From NCBI GenBank assembly GCA_964432985.1, contig CAYSPT010000002.1:1-64000 (forward strand): a stretch of DNA of 64,000 bases, given 5' to 3'. This document shows, piece by piece, positions 7,009 through 16,523 of the stretch. Origin of the DNA: CAYSPT01 sp964432985. GTDB lineage: Bacteria; Muiribacteriota; CAYSPT01. A program made the position numbers and the translations under genes. The first letter of the stretch is position 1; each line of letters begins with the position of its first letter. The notes under the pieces are model-generated. The model worked only from the letters and a program-made list of their open reading frames with translations, was not told the origin of the DNA and did no database searches.

Positions 7009-9705
7009 TCACTCCTTTTCGCTGTCATCTGCTGCATCAACGACTTCTGCCTGAACCTCGTCGGCTTGTTTACTTTCGGCCTCTATTTCATGAACATCCT
7101 CTGCTTCAGGAGCAGCCTTTGGGGCGACTTCCGTTACAGCCTCGTCGACCGCCACGGGTTCTTCAGCGGCTGGAACAGCATCGTCCCCCTGGGCTTTTTC
7201 CGCTTCGTCTTTCTTGAGTTGCTGGAAACGCTCCATGAGGCTTTCGCCGATTACATCACCTATCATGGTCCTTCCGTCCGTAGGCGCCTGTGGAACAACC
7301 ATATCCTCAGTCAGGTCGGCTCCCGCTCCTTCTCTAACTGACAGACGGAGACGGTGATCGTCTGGATTGAACTCCAGTACTTTGACTTTCACCTCATCGC
7401 CGACGGAAAGCACATCCTCCACATGTTCGACGTGCTCATCTGAAAGTTGGGAGATATGCACCAGGCCTTCGATGCCGCGGGCAACCCTGATAAAAGCACC
7501 GAAACCGGTAATTCTCACAACCTGCCCCAACACTACAGCTCCTGGGAAGAGGTGGTCCTTTACCTCTTTCCAGGGATCGCCGGATACCTGCTTTATCCCC
7601 AGGGAAATCCGTTTGTCTTCCTTATTGATGTCGAGAACACAAACCTTTATATCTTCACCCGGTTTGAGCACCTTGGTTGGATCAGTCACCGGTTTTTCCC
7701 ACGACATGTCGGATACGTGAACGAGTCCTTCTATTCCCGCCTCCAGTTCGATAAAAGCACCGAAACCGGTAATATTCTGGACAACTCCCGTATAGACGGT
7801 ACCTTCGGTGTACCGCTCATCAACCGTGTCCCACGGGTCGGGTGAAAGCTGCTTGATACCCAGCGATATTTTCTTTTCTCCCTTGTTGACTGAGAGGACT
7901 TTGACCTCAACGGCCTGCCCGGGAGAAACGACTTCTGAAGGATGTCCGACCTTGCCCGACCAGGACATGTCGGAAATGTGAACCAGGCCTTCGACGTCTT
8001 CTTCAAGCTCGACAAACGCGCCGAACGTAACCACGTTCTTGACCTTGCCGTGGTAAATCTGAGCGATGCGGTATTTTTCGTCTATGGTTGTCCAGGGATC
8101 TGGATAGACCTGTTTGAGCCCTAGAGAGATCCGTTTATTCTCCTGGTCTATATCGAGAATCTTCACCTCTACGGCGCACCCTTCGGTAATACACTGAGAC
8201 GGGTGCTTGATACGTGAGGTCCAGCTCATATCCGAAATGTGAAGCAGACCTTCCAGGCCTTCCTCCAGTTCGATGAACGCACCATAACTGACTATATTTT
8301 TCACTTTTCCCTTGACCAGGGATCCAACTTCGTAGTTTTTGTCAACCACTCTCCACGGATCAGGACGAGTCTGCTTCATCCCCAGGGAAAGCTTCCGCTC
8401 CTCCCCGTCAATTTTCAATACGCGGACATCGACTTCATCGCTCTCTTCGAGCATGTCTCGAGGAGTTCCGAGACGCCCCCCCCAGGTCATGTCGGAAATG
8501 TGAAGCAAGCCTTCAACGCCTTCCTCCAGTTCGATGAAAGCGCCATAATTCATTATTTTCTTGACTTTGCCGTGAACCACAGCCCCGAGAGGATACTTGT
8601 TGTCGGCAACGGTCCATGGATCATTCGATTTTTGCTTCAGTCCCAGGGAAATCTTTTCACTTTCCCGGTCGGCGGTCAAAATGACCACGTCAATTTTCTG
8701 TCCTTCTCTCAGCACTTCCGACGGATGGCCTATGTGGGCCCATGATATGTCGGTAATATGCAGCAACCCGTCAATACCGCCGATATCCACGAAGGCACCG
8801 AAATCGGTAATCCTCCTGACAACACCTTCCCTGACCTCACCTTCCTGAAGTTCGTAAAAAATGGAATCGAGCCTTTTCTGGTACTCTTCTTCCAGGTAGG
8901 CACGACGCGAAATAACGATATTGTCCCGACGCTTGTCGAGCTCGATGACTTTAAACGTCAATTCTTTCTCTATGTACTTGTCGAGATTTCCCTCCCGCCG
9001 ACGCGATATTTGCGAAGCAGGAATAAAACAGGAAAGCCCCCTGAATTTGGCCCTCAAGCCGCCTTTTATCCGCTCGATCACCTTGGCTTGGACATATTTG
9101 CTGTTCCTGAAAGCATCGAACAACAAATCCCAGGCCCGTTTGAGATCGGCTTTTTTCTTTGAAAGGACCAGATTGCCGTTTCGGTCTTCCATATTGACGA
9201 CCATCACGTCTACCGGGTCCCCGACCTTGACCGTTTCACCTCTAAACTCACCCAAGTCGAGCCGTCCCTCTGTCTTGTAGCCAATGTCTACAAAAATATC
9301 CGTGCCGTCAATCTTGATAATCTGTCCTTCGACAAGGCTGCCGGGGGCGATTGTCCCAAGAGACTCGACATACTGGGTAAAGATATCGTCTTGAGCAGAA
9401 AAGTCATTCTCCATTTCGGTTTCGCTTGAAGAGACGTCTTGTGCTGCCTCTTCAGACACCGTTTGGGTCGCTGCGGACACCTTTTGGGCTGCTTCAGGCA
9501 CCTTTGGGGTTTCTTCAGACACCGTTTGGGCGGCGCTGGACTCCTTTGGGGTCGCGGCGGACTCCTTTGGGGCTTTTTCAGACTCCTTTGGGGCTTTTTC
9601 AGACTCCTTTGGGGTCGCGGCGGACTCCTTTTGGGTCGAGGAGGACTCCTCCTCTGAAACCTGTTCCATCACATTGTTTTCACTGTCACTGTTTCCCGTA
9701 ACCAT
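7009..9705 (-). CDS. rpsA: Ribosomal protein S1 with eight S1 domains and long acidic tails
   Basis: 898 residues, far longer than the usual 350-580. After a ~115-residue low-complexity tail there are eight OB-fold S1 repeats. Domains 1 and 2 are the divergent ribosome-docking type; domains 3-8 carry the GKVKNIxxFGAFVELE...GLVHISDMSW pattern. Bacterial S1 usually has four to six. The C-terminal ~100 residues are Ala/Glu/Val-rich and acidic. The N-terminal tail contains 7-residue repeats (PKESEKA, PKESAAT) encoded by 21-bp DNA repeats. S1 binds mRNA and helps the 30S subunit start translation. The ATG overlaps the cmk stop (TGATG); an in-frame GTG one codon earlier is the alternative start. 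cmk-rpsA adjacency is conserved widely. Confidence 0.95.
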   Translation of the reverse strand: MVTGNSDSENNVMEQVSEEESSSTQKESAATPKESEKAPKESEKAPKESAATPKESSAAQTVSEETPKVPEAAQKVSAATQTVSEEAAQDVSSSETEMENDFSAQDDIFTQYVESLGTIAPGSLVEGQIIKIDGTDIFVDIGYKTEGRLDLGEFRGETVKVGDPVDVMVVNMEDRNGNLVLSKKKADLKRAWDLLFDAFRNSKYVQAKVIERIKGGLRAKFRGLSCFIPASQISRRREGNLDKYIEKELTFKVIELDKRRDNIVISRRAYLEEEYQKRLDSIFYELQEGEVREGVVRRITDFGAFVDIGGIDGLLHITDISWAHIGHPSEVLREGQKIDVVILTADRESEKISLGLKQKSNDPWTVADNKYPLGAVVHGKVKKIMNYGAFIELEEGVEGLLHISDMTWGGRLGTPRDMLEESDEVDVRVLKIDGEERKLSLGMKQTRPDPWRVVDKNYEVGSLVKGKVKNIVSYGAFIELEEGLEGLLHISDMSWTSRIKHPSQCITEGCAVEVKILDIDQENKRISLGLKQVYPDPWTTIDEKYRIAQIYHGKVKNVVTFGAFVELEEDVEGLVHISDMSWSGKVGHPSEVVSPGQAVEVKVLSVNKGEKKISLGIKQLSPDPWDTVDERYTEGTVYTGVVQNITGFGAFIELEAGIEGLVHVSDMSWEKPVTDPTKVLKPGEDIKVCVLDINKEDKRISLGIKQVSGDPWKEVKDHLFPGAVVLGQVVRITGFGAFIRVARGIEGLVHISQLSDEHVEHVEDVLSVGDEVKVKVLEFNPDDHRLRLSVREGAGADLTEDMVVPQAPTDGRTMIGDVIGESLMERFQQLKKDEAEKAQGDDAVPAAEEPVAVDEAVTEVAPKAAPEAEDVHEIEAESKQADEVQAEVVDAADDSEKE
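9540..9644. repeat. Five 21-bp tandem repeats in the rpsA 5' coding region
   Basis: Units of the form ACTCCTTTGGGGCTTTTTCAG (copies at 9540, 9561, 9582, 9603 and 9624; alternative 3' half TCGCGGCGG). They encode 7-residue steps PKESEKA / PKESAAT. Degenerate relatives of the unit continue to about 9430, so most of the N-terminal tail of S1 seems to have arisen by duplication of this unit. Confidence 0.9.
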
Positions 9706-10481
9706 CACTCGTCAACTCCCTCTATCACAAAATAACCTTCACTATTTGAATCTCTGGATACAGCTACCGTACTGGCACTGAAGTACCGGCTCTTGACGGA
9801 CTCGATCAGTTCGTCAACTCTGCCAATAACCTCCTCCATACTCATGAAAGTCGAGTCGATTACCTCAGCCTCGGGCAGCAGCACCAGAGGAGAATCCTTG
9901 CGTTCGCGGTCCACACGGTCCCGCTCCTGGATCTGCCTGACCAGTTCCTTGAAACCAATGGAAACTCTTCGTTCCATAAATTCCTTGTACCTTCTTTGGG
10001 CCCGGGCACTCAGGGATGCCTTGAGGAATATCTTTAAATGAGCATCGGGCCATACCACGCTTCCGATGTCCCGGCCGTCCATGATCATCCCTTCAGCATT
10101 CTTTACCTCGTTAATATCCCGGACGGGATTCTTAAGAATACCCACAACCCGTTTTCTAACACCGGAAACACGTGCTACCTTGGCCACTTCGGCCTCCACC
10201 TCCGGTCTTCTGACCGCCGGTGTAACATCCTCCCCCTCCATGAAAATCCGTGATCCCCGGGTCAGTGGATCTATCCTGAACTGCAAGTCGGTAGCGTGCG
10301 CCAAATGAGTCAGCGACGCTTCGTCAAGCAGATTCACATTCCACTGCAATGCCCGGTAGCATATGGCCCGGTAACACGATCCCGAATCTATGTGAACGAG
10401 ACCACGCTTTCTGGCCACAGCCGATGACACAGAACTCTTGCCAGACCCCGCAGGGCCGTCTATGGCAATCTTCAACCACAT
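9705..10481 (-). CDS. cmk: Cytidylate kinase
   Basis: A 258-residue (d)CMP kinase. The P-loop is IAIDGPAGSGKSS near the N-terminus, DGRDIGSVVWPDAHLKIFL is the CMP kinase signature, and RAQRRYKE and RDRVDRER provide the lid arginines. I start at 10481 (MWLKIAIDG) because it puts the P-loop at the usual distance and a GGGAGG lies upstream; an ATG at 10514 is possible but would overlap aroA. The C-terminal ~30 residues run past the usual family end. It sits 4 nt after aroA and overlaps rpsA, so all are one operon. Confidence 0.93.
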   Translation of the reverse strand: MWLKIAIDGPAGSGKSSVSSAVARKRGLVHIDSGSCYRAICYRALQWNVNLLDEASLTHLAHATDLQFRIDPLTRGSRIFMEGEDVTPAVRRPEVEAEVAKVARVSGVRKRVVGILKNPVRDINEVKNAEGMIMDGRDIGSVVWPDAHLKIFLKASLSARAQRRYKEFMERRVSIGFKELVRQIQERDRVDRERKDSPLVLLPEAEVIDSTFMSMEEVIGRVDELIESVKSRYFSASTVAVSRDSNSEGYFVIEGVDE

Positions 10482-10485
10482 GCGA

Positions 10486-11817
10486 TCAGGATACCTCCCT
10501 GACGGAACTTCCATCCGTCAGAACCCTGTTCATTTCCTTCGAAAAACCGGGGAATGATGTGCCAATGCACTCCGTATCATCAATACTGGTCTCACCGCGG
10601 CTGAGCGCACCCATCACCGCCAGTGACATTCCCATCCGATGATCACCGAAGGTTCTGCAGCGGCATCCCTTGTACGGACCGCCCCCTTCGACCACCAGAT
10701 CATCCCCGGATTCAAACACCTTGACCCCGAATCGGGAGAGCTCGTCCACCACTGCTTTCAGCCGATTGGTTTCTTTGACTCTCAGCTCCTCCACGCCGCG
10801 GAAAACTGTGGTTCCCGACGCAAACGCAGCGGCTACAGCCAGAACGGGTACCTCATCGATGAGTCTTGGAACCTCGTGCGGTTCCACGATCGTGCCACGC
10901 AAGTTGGCCGTCTTCACTACAATGTCTCCACGAGGCTCCCAATCTTCCTCGTGAAGGGAAGAGCATGTAATATCGGCTCCCATCCGATCAAGGACATTCA
11001 AAATACCTGTCCGTGTTGTATTCAAACCTGCACGCTTCAACTCTAACCTGGAATCGGGCAGAAGTGAAGCCAGCACCAGAAAGAAACCGGCAGATGATAT
11101 GTCTCCCGGCACTTCAAACCGTCGTGCTGAAAGTGGGGATCCCGGCTTCAGGTACAAAACCGTTTCCCGCCGCTTAAACTCGGCACCCATAGCCAGCAGC
11201 ATTCGCTCCGTGTGGTCCCGAGATGGAACCGGCTCTTCCACTTCAACTACTGAATCCGCAAAAAGCCCTGCCAGCAGCAACGCTGATTTGACCTGGGCGC
11301 TGGGGACAGGAAGACGGTACCTGATCCCTGTTAATCTTCCGCCTTGAATAGCGGCCGGAAGACGTTTCCCTCCATCTCGGGCCCATATCCTGGCTCCCAT
11401 GGAGGACAAGGGATCAATCACCCGTGACATCGGCCTGCTCCTCAAGGAGCCATCACCGGTCATGACCGTAACAAATGGCTGTCCGGAGAGCAATCCCATC
11501 AAGAGACGTGCAGTCGTTCCTGAATTTCCAAGGTCGAGAACATCGGCCGGTTCCTGTAAACCATCCAATCCCCGGCCCCGGATAATCCAGTACCCTTTAC
11601 AACGGTCGGTTTCAATCCCCATTGTCTGAACCGCCGTCAGGCTGCGAACGCAATCATCTCCCGGAGCAGGATTTGCCACGACACACTCCCCGGAAGAAAT
11701 CGCCCCCAGGAGCACTGCGCGGTGGGTAATGGATTTATCACCCGGCAGATACAATTCCCCTTCCACTCGACCGCCGCCACGAACCTGCAGCCGATTGGGA
11801 AAGGAATATACCACCAT
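10486..11817 (-). CDS. aroA: 3-phosphoshikimate 1-carboxyvinyltransferase (EPSP synthase)
   Basis: A 443-residue enzyme of the shikimate pathway, joining phosphoenolpyruvate to shikimate 3-phosphate. Signatures are LPGDKSITHRAVLLGAI (residues ~21-37), LDLGNSGTTARLLMGLLSG and a C-terminal EELRVKETNRLKAV and FGDHRMGMSLAV. Length is normal. It is the first gene after a consensus promoter at 11844-11872 and leads the aroA-cmk-rpsA-gap operon; the aroA-cmk-rpsA order is common in bacteria. Confidence 0.97.
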   Translation of the reverse strand: MVVYSFPNRLQVRGGGRVEGELYLPGDKSITHRAVLLGAISSGECVVANPAPGDDCVRSLTAVQTMGIETDRCKGYWIIRGRGLDGLQEPADVLDLGNSGTTARLLMGLLSGQPFVTVMTGDGSLRSRPMSRVIDPLSSMGARIWARDGGKRLPAAIQGGRLTGIRYRLPVPSAQVKSALLLAGLFADSVVEVEEPVPSRDHTERMLLAMGAEFKRRETVLYLKPGSPLSARRFEVPGDISSAGFFLVLASLLPDSRLELKRAGLNTTRTGILNVLDRMGADITCSSLHEEDWEPRGDIVVKTANLRGTIVEPHEVPRLIDEVPVLAVAAAFASGTTVFRGVEELRVKETNRLKAVVDELSRFGVKVFESGDDLVVEGGGPYKGCRCRTFGDHRMGMSLAVMGALSRGETSIDDTECIGTSFPGFSKEMNRVLTDGSSVREVS

Positions 11818-11843
11818 ACCAGCCCTTTCCAGGTTTGGGCCGC

Positions 11844-11872
11844 ATTATATCAGAGGAATGGTGGGCTTTCAA
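11844..11872 (-). promoter_or_regulatory. Sigma70 promoter for the aroA operon
   Basis: On the minus strand: -35 TTGAAA (11867-11872), a 17-nt spacer, and -10 TATAAT (11844-11849), about 27 nt before the aroA ATG. The match to consensus is very good. It would drive aroA-cmk-rpsA-gap. Confidence 0.75.
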
Positions 11873-11886
11873 GCCAGAATACTGAT

Positions 11887-12378
11887 TTAGATAGAAATAG
11901 AGTATAAGAAATATTCTAAAATGATGACTGCGGCGAGCATGTCTTTGCTTTTCCGGCGCTTTTTACGACGGACTCCCCCCTGAATAAGAACCCGCTCGGC
12001 TTCACGGGTGGTTCCTCTCTCATCAAAGAACACGACCGGAAGGCCGGTTCCCTGAACGGCGGCCTGAGCAAAGGTGCGCACCCGGGTGGACTGATCGGTT
12101 TCACCACCGTCCGAACCGAGGGGAAGTCCCACCAGGATCAGCGAAATCTCGTACTCCCGGATTCGCTTAGCCAGATGAGCAACAGCATTCTGAACGGACA
12201 GGACAGGCAGCGTTTCAAGCGGTTGGGCTGTACTCCAGAGAGGGTCGCTGATAGCCAGGCCGATTCGTTTTTCTCCCACGTCAAGAGCCAGCACCCGCCC
12301 CTGGAACCCTTCAGGTATCATGTCGAGGCTTTTGGATCCTTTCCGAAAAAATGGGCCCAGGTCAGGCCCAAACATCAT
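11887..12378 (-). CDS. ruvX: Putative Holliday junction resolvase / pre-16S rRNA nuclease YqgF
   Basis: A 163-residue RNase H-fold nuclease. LALDVGEKRIGLAISDP gives the first catalytic Asp, LVGLPLGSDGGETDQS the middle motif and FFDERGTTREAERVL the last acidic motif. In other bacteria this protein processes the 5' end of 16S rRNA. The N-terminus carries about 19 residues before MIPEGFQGR that are not usually present. A start at that Met (12321) is possible; an AAGGAAC sits upstream of the longer start, so I keep it. It follows alaS by 54 nt, the usual alaS-yqgF neighbourhood. Confidence 0.9.
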   Translation of the reverse strand: MMFGPDLGPFFRKGSKSLDMIPEGFQGRVLALDVGEKRIGLAISDPLWSTAQPLETLPVLSVQNAVAHLAKRIREYEISLILVGLPLGSDGGETDQSTRVRTFAQAAVQGTGLPVVFFDERGTTREAERVLIQGGVRRKKRRKSKDMLAAVIILEYFLYSISI

Positions 12379-12432
12379 ATTGAATTCTTTAGTTCCTTCC
12401 TCAAAAATTCGGGTTCTTCATCAACACAAAAA

Positions 12433-15078
12433 TCATACTAATGTCTTTAGTTCCATCCCTAGAAAACCGGCAACCGTATCAAAACCGGTTTTTAGCGCGT
12501 CCGCAGCCATGGCGCCCTGGGGCCCTCCGGCCTGGGCCATATCCGGCCGGCCGCCGCCACCGCCGCCCACCACCGCAGCCATCGTTTTAACCACCTGCCC
12601 TGCATGAACAGCCTTGATGTCAGCCGTTCGTTTAACTACCAGCAAGGCTTTTCCACCCACCACGCTCACCAGCAAGGTGGCGGTCTGTTTTTTGCCGTCG
12701 CATACATAGTCGGCCACCCGCCGCATCGCCGCCTGGTCCAGATCATGGAGAACCTTGCCATACAGGGTTATGTCACCCATACGATGCGGATTTTTAAGGA
12801 GGTCCTCAGCCAGGGTTTTAAGGTCTTTATCCGCCTGCCCTTTCTTTTGTTTACGGGCTTCCTGGAGCTCATTTTTGAGCTGGATAACCCTTTTGGGGAC
12901 ATCTGAAGCGCCACAGCGCAGCTCATGCGAAGCTTCATCGAGAAGTTGTTCACGCTCCTGGACATAGCTGAGGGCCGCCAGTCCGGCCAGAGCTTCTACC
13001 CGGCGCACACCCTGGGCGATACTCGATTCGGAGACGATCTTGAAAAGGCCTATTTCACCCGAGTTGTTCACGTGAGTCCCGCCACATAGCTCGGAGCTGA
13101 AGTCACCCACATGAACAGCCCTGACCTGTTCCGTGTACTTTTCCCCGAACAAAGCAGTAATTCCCCGTTTTTTTGCTTCCTGAAGCGATGTGTGCTCCGA
13201 GCTCACAGCAATAGCTTCAACAATCTTTTCATTGACCATTTTCTCCACTTCCCTGATCTGCTCCGGAGTCAGCGGCTCGTAGTGTGAAAAATCGAACCGG
13301 AGCCGCCCTGGACCAACCAGGGAGCCGGACTGGTGGACGTGGTCCCCTACGACCTCCCTGAGGGCTTTCTGGAGCAGATGGGTGGCGGTGTGGTGCCGCT
13401 CGGTCGCCGCCCTGGATAGCTGGTCTACCGAGCAGCGCACCGCGTCACCCCGGGACAGGGAACCTCTCGTGACCTTTCCAAAATGCAGGTAATGCCCATC
13501 CCCGGTTTTGTACACTTTTTCAACTTCGAACAAACCGTTGATCGATTCGATGAATCCGCAATCTCCCACCTGGCCGCCGGATTCGGCATAGAAGGATGTT
13601 TTGTCCAGCACCACAGCGATGTCCCCGGAGTCTCCGGTACGAATCTGCTCAACCGCCTGCTCCTCGGCCACACATGCCAGAATTGTTGACTGATCAACCA
13701 GACTCGTGTATCCCGTGAATTCCGTGGCTGCGATATCCCGAACAACCGAAAGCTTGTCACCCTCTTCATCAGCGAAGGCGGGAAGAACCGAGCGACTCCG
13801 CTCCCTTTGCGCTTCCATCTCTTTTTCGAAGCCTGTCATGTCAACCGTCCAGTCCTTCCGGGCGGCTTCCTCCACCGTCAATTCCACCGGGAATCCGAAA
13901 GTGTCAAAAAGACGAAATGCCTCGACACCGGAGATTATCCGCTGCTCGGATACCGACTCCATAATCTCATCCAGGAGCGCCAGTCCTTTCGAGAGCGTCT
14001 CCTGAAACCGCTCTTCTTCCAGTTTTACCACCCGGGCAATGTGCCCGGAATGGGAATCGAGATCGGGATATGCATCCTTCATGAGGTTTACCACCAGGTG
14101 AACAAACCCGTACAGAAACGGTTCCTGCGCTCCATGAAGACTTCCCCGGCGATACGCACGGCGGAGAATACGCCTCAACAGGTATCCCCGACCCTCGTTT
14201 GAAGGAAGAACACCGTCGAATATAAGGAAAACCATGGCCCGCATGTGATCGGCGATGACATTCAGAGACACCCGCTCCTCATGGGTGGTCGCTGATTCCC
14301 GTATACCCAGGATTTCCGCGGCTTTCAACACCAGGGGGCGTATGATATCTATTTCGAAATTGGTTTTTGCCCCCTGCAGGACCGAGGCGATACGTTCCAG
14401 CCCGGCGCCGGTGTCGATATTCTTCTTCGGAAGCGGCTCCAGGGAGCCGTCGGCCTGTCGATCATACTGCGTAAAAACCAGGTTCCACAACTCAAGGTAA
14501 CGGCCGCATTCACAGGCAGGACTGCATTCTGGACGCAGGCACCCGAAGTCCTCCCCCATATCGTAGAGTATCTCCGAGCAGGGACCACACGGACCGGTTT
14601 CGGCCATCTTCCAGAAATTGGTGTCTTCACCGAGACGGACGATACGCTCATCGGGAATACCGACCAGTTCCCTCCAGCACCGGTACGCTTCATCATCATC
14701 AGTGTAAATAGAAACATAGAGACGGTCCGGATCAAGTGGAAGCACCCTGGTCATGTAGTCCCAGGCCCAGGTTATAGCCTCTTCCTTGAAATAATCACCA
14801 AACGAAAAATTCCCGAGCATCTCGAAAAAGGTATGGTGCCGGGCGGTTTTACCAACGTTATCGAGATCGGATGTCCGGAAACACCGCTGGCAGGTGGCGG
14901 CACGGGAGTAAGAGTATGTTTCCGTACCCAGGTACGCGCCCTTGAACTGGACCATACCGGCGCTGGTGAAAAGCAGTGTCGGGTCCTTGGCCGGAACCAG
15001 GCTGGCCGGCGGCGGCAGCGCGTGCTCTCTCTCCGCAAAAAAATCAAGCCACAGTTGTCGGATTTCATGTGTCAGCAT
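12433..15078 (-). CDS. alaS: Alanyl-tRNA synthetase
   Basis: An 881-residue enzyme of standard length that charges tRNA-Ala. It shows the class II catalytic core (FTSAGMVQFK near residue 35), the editing-domain zinc motif HHTATHLLQKAL with CGGTHVNNSGEIG, and the C-terminal DHHA1/C-Ala domain ending in a Gly-rich GGGGGGRPDMAQAGG. The ATG has a strong GGAGG at 9 nt. The gene has a structured 5' leader (see 15106-15174). Confidence 0.98.
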   Translation of the reverse strand: MLTHEIRQLWLDFFAEREHALPPPASLVPAKDPTLLFTSAGMVQFKGAYLGTETYSYSRAATCQRCFRTSDLDNVGKTARHHTFFEMLGNFSFGDYFKEEAITWAWDYMTRVLPLDPDRLYVSIYTDDDEAYRCWRELVGIPDERIVRLGEDTNFWKMAETGPCGPCSEILYDMGEDFGCLRPECSPACECGRYLELWNLVFTQYDRQADGSLEPLPKKNIDTGAGLERIASVLQGAKTNFEIDIIRPLVLKAAEILGIRESATTHEERVSLNVIADHMRAMVFLIFDGVLPSNEGRGYLLRRILRRAYRRGSLHGAQEPFLYGFVHLVVNLMKDAYPDLDSHSGHIARVVKLEEERFQETLSKGLALLDEIMESVSEQRIISGVEAFRLFDTFGFPVELTVEEAARKDWTVDMTGFEKEMEAQRERSRSVLPAFADEEGDKLSVVRDIAATEFTGYTSLVDQSTILACVAEEQAVEQIRTGDSGDIAVVLDKTSFYAESGGQVGDCGFIESINGLFEVEKVYKTGDGHYLHFGKVTRGSLSRGDAVRCSVDQLSRAATERHHTATHLLQKALREVVGDHVHQSGSLVGPGRLRFDFSHYEPLTPEQIREVEKMVNEKIVEAIAVSSEHTSLQEAKKRGITALFGEKYTEQVRAVHVGDFSSELCGGTHVNNSGEIGLFKIVSESSIAQGVRRVEALAGLAALSYVQEREQLLDEASHELRCGASDVPKRVIQLKNELQEARKQKKGQADKDLKTLAEDLLKNPHRMGDITLYGKVLHDLDQAAMRRVADYVCDGKKQTATLLVSVVGGKALLVVKRTADIKAVHAGQVVKTMAAVVGGGGGGRPDMAQAGGPQGAMAADALKTGFDTVAGFLGMELKTLV

Positions 15079-15105
15079 GAGTCGTTACCTCCATATTTTA
15101 TTGTC

Positions 15106-15174
15106 GTATGCTCCCGAACACATAGTCCATAAGCACGTTTGCTGGAATATGAGTCGGAGCGTACCATTATTATA
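15106..15174 (-). promoter_or_regulatory. alaS -10 element and hairpin leader
   Basis: A TATAAT lies at 15169-15174 (minus), with no convincing -35 in front of it. Transcription would start near 15162. That is the first strand of a long imperfect hairpin whose arms GTACGCTCCGA and TTCGGGAGCATAC span 15164 to 15106. The arms enclose about 35 nt and end 28 nt before the ATG. I see no T-box specifier or antiterminator sequence. The role is unknown; it might control alaS translation. Confidence 0.4.
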
Positions 15175-15251
15175 TCGCAAAAGCATTATAGTACCATAAA
15201 ATAAGGAGAATTAACCAGACAGAGGATATTGAGGAGATAGTAAGATTTGCG

Positions 15252-15953
15252 TTACTTCGGATGGACGCGTGTACGCGGGCATATGCGGGTGGTAAACAGG
15301 CTTATCTTTTGATTTTTGTCCCTGACAACCATGCGTGATTCGACAAAATAGACTTGACTGCTCGTGTACGTTACATGACTCTGACGGTACGACTCTTTCT
15401 CACTGTTCGAGGGAAAGGAATCGGCCACGAAAGGATCGTACCCATCATCGTATCCCCTGAACTCCGTTCTCACGGTCAAATCGTCGACCTCGCCGCTGGA
15501 AATGAGCCCAACGGTGATGACGCCATCACCGGCTTTGCTTTTTTTGGTCTGCATCAGTACCGTTTCACCCGTACTCTGGAACACCGCCGGTTCACGGACG
15601 AGTTTTATGGTTTCACCGGAACGGGTCAAGGTGTAGGTTACCGTTTCAAACGCAGCTACACCGCCTGCTTCCCCTTCATACGCCGCCGTTGGCCGTTCGA
15701 AAATAATTCGATCGGATGAGATTTGAAAACTGTGTCCAGTAACACCTACCAGTGCTTCGCGCAAATCGCGGTCGAAGAAAAGCAGTACCCTGCGAACATC
15801 ATGCAGGATCTCCGCTTTCTTCTTCTGCGACTCGAAAAACCACCAGCCAGTTACATAGATACGCCAGATAACCCCGATTACCATAGCAAGCAGCGCCGCG
15901 GCGAGAATTAGTTCCACCAACGTATACCCGCGCCGTCTCCTGCTGAACAGCAT
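15252..15953 (-). CDS. Prepilin-like protein, PilW/GspJ type
   Basis: A 233-residue protein with a type III N-terminal prepilin signal. A short basic leader ending RRRRG is followed by YTLVELILAAALLAMVIGVIW, with Glu at +5 and a hydrophobic helix. The remainder is a beta-rich minor-pilin-like domain with the sequence LFFDRDLREALVG, resembling GspJ/PilW. It would be cleaved by a prepilin peptidase and inserted at the tip of a type IV pilus or secretion pseudopilus. It is the last gene of a four-gene minus-strand cluster, 39 nt after a PilV-like gene. Confidence 0.8.
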   Translation of the reverse strand: MLFSRRRRGYTLVELILAAALLAMVIGVIWRIYVTGWWFFESQKKKAEILHDVRRVLLFFDRDLREALVGVTGHSFQISSDRIIFERPTAAYEGEAGGVAAFETVTYTLTRSGETIKLVREPAVFQSTGETVLMQTKKSKAGDGVITVGLISSGEVDDLTVRTEFRGYDDGYDPFVADSFPSNSEKESYRQSHVTYTSSQVYFVESRMVVRDKNQKISLFTTRICPRTRVHPK

Positions 15954-15992
15954 CACCAGTACGCTACCTCCTCCACTGTCGGTCCGTTACGG

Positions 15993-16523
15993 TTAAAATG
16001 GCGGTTGAACACCATGATAGGGTGTTTTATCGGCCAGGATGGTAAACAACTTGTATGATTTATCCATGTCCATCCTGCCCGGCTTCCAGGTCACTTCAAC
16101 AGTTACTTTAATCCGCTTGAAAGCCATGGCGTTGGTGGCGGGCGGATTCATTTCGGGGAAATAACTCACGATTGTCTGACGGGAAAATTCCTGGAAACCC
16201 GGAATCGGAGCTTCCGATTTATCATAGTATACCAGGCCATTTTCCCTGAGATTATCGAGCTTCTTTTGCAGCTTGGCAAATCCTATGGAGCGGTATTCTT
16301 CGATTTTCTCCTGGGCAAGATTAGCTGCCACCATCTGCTCCTTGGTACGCATTCCGGCCCTGCTGGTCTGGTTAAACATGGTAATGACAGGAATGATGAG
16401 TAGCGAAAATATCGTAACGGCAACCAGAATCTCTACCAGAGATAGGCCGGCATTGCGCCGGTCGAGCCCAAGTTTCCTCAGGCTGCGATTCCAGATGCTA
16501 TGAAACGATGTTCTCACATTCAT
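15993..16523 (-). CDS. Prepilin-like protein, PilV/GspI type
   Basis: A 176-residue protein. A basic leader of ~24 residues ends in RRNAG, then LSLVEILVAVTIFSLLIIPVI forms the prepilin helix with Glu at position 5. The following segment AGMRTKEQMVAANLAQEKIEEYRS is typical of PilV/GspI-like minor pilins. The start overlaps the end of the upstream gene (ATGA at 16520-16523). Confidence 0.8.
   Translation of the reverse strand: MNVRTSFHSIWNRSLRKLGLDRRNAGLSLVEILVAVTIFSLLIIPVITMFNQTSRAGMRTKEQMVAANLAQEKIEEYRSIGFAKLQKKLDNLRENGLVYYDKSEAPIPGFQEFSRQTIVSYFPEMNPPATNAMAFKRIKVTVEVTWKPGRMDMDKSYKLFTILADKTPYHGVQPPF

Noticed and set aside
15079..15251. T-box riboswitch in front of alaS
   Set aside because: A hairpin is present, but I see no T-box core, specifier loop or antiterminator.
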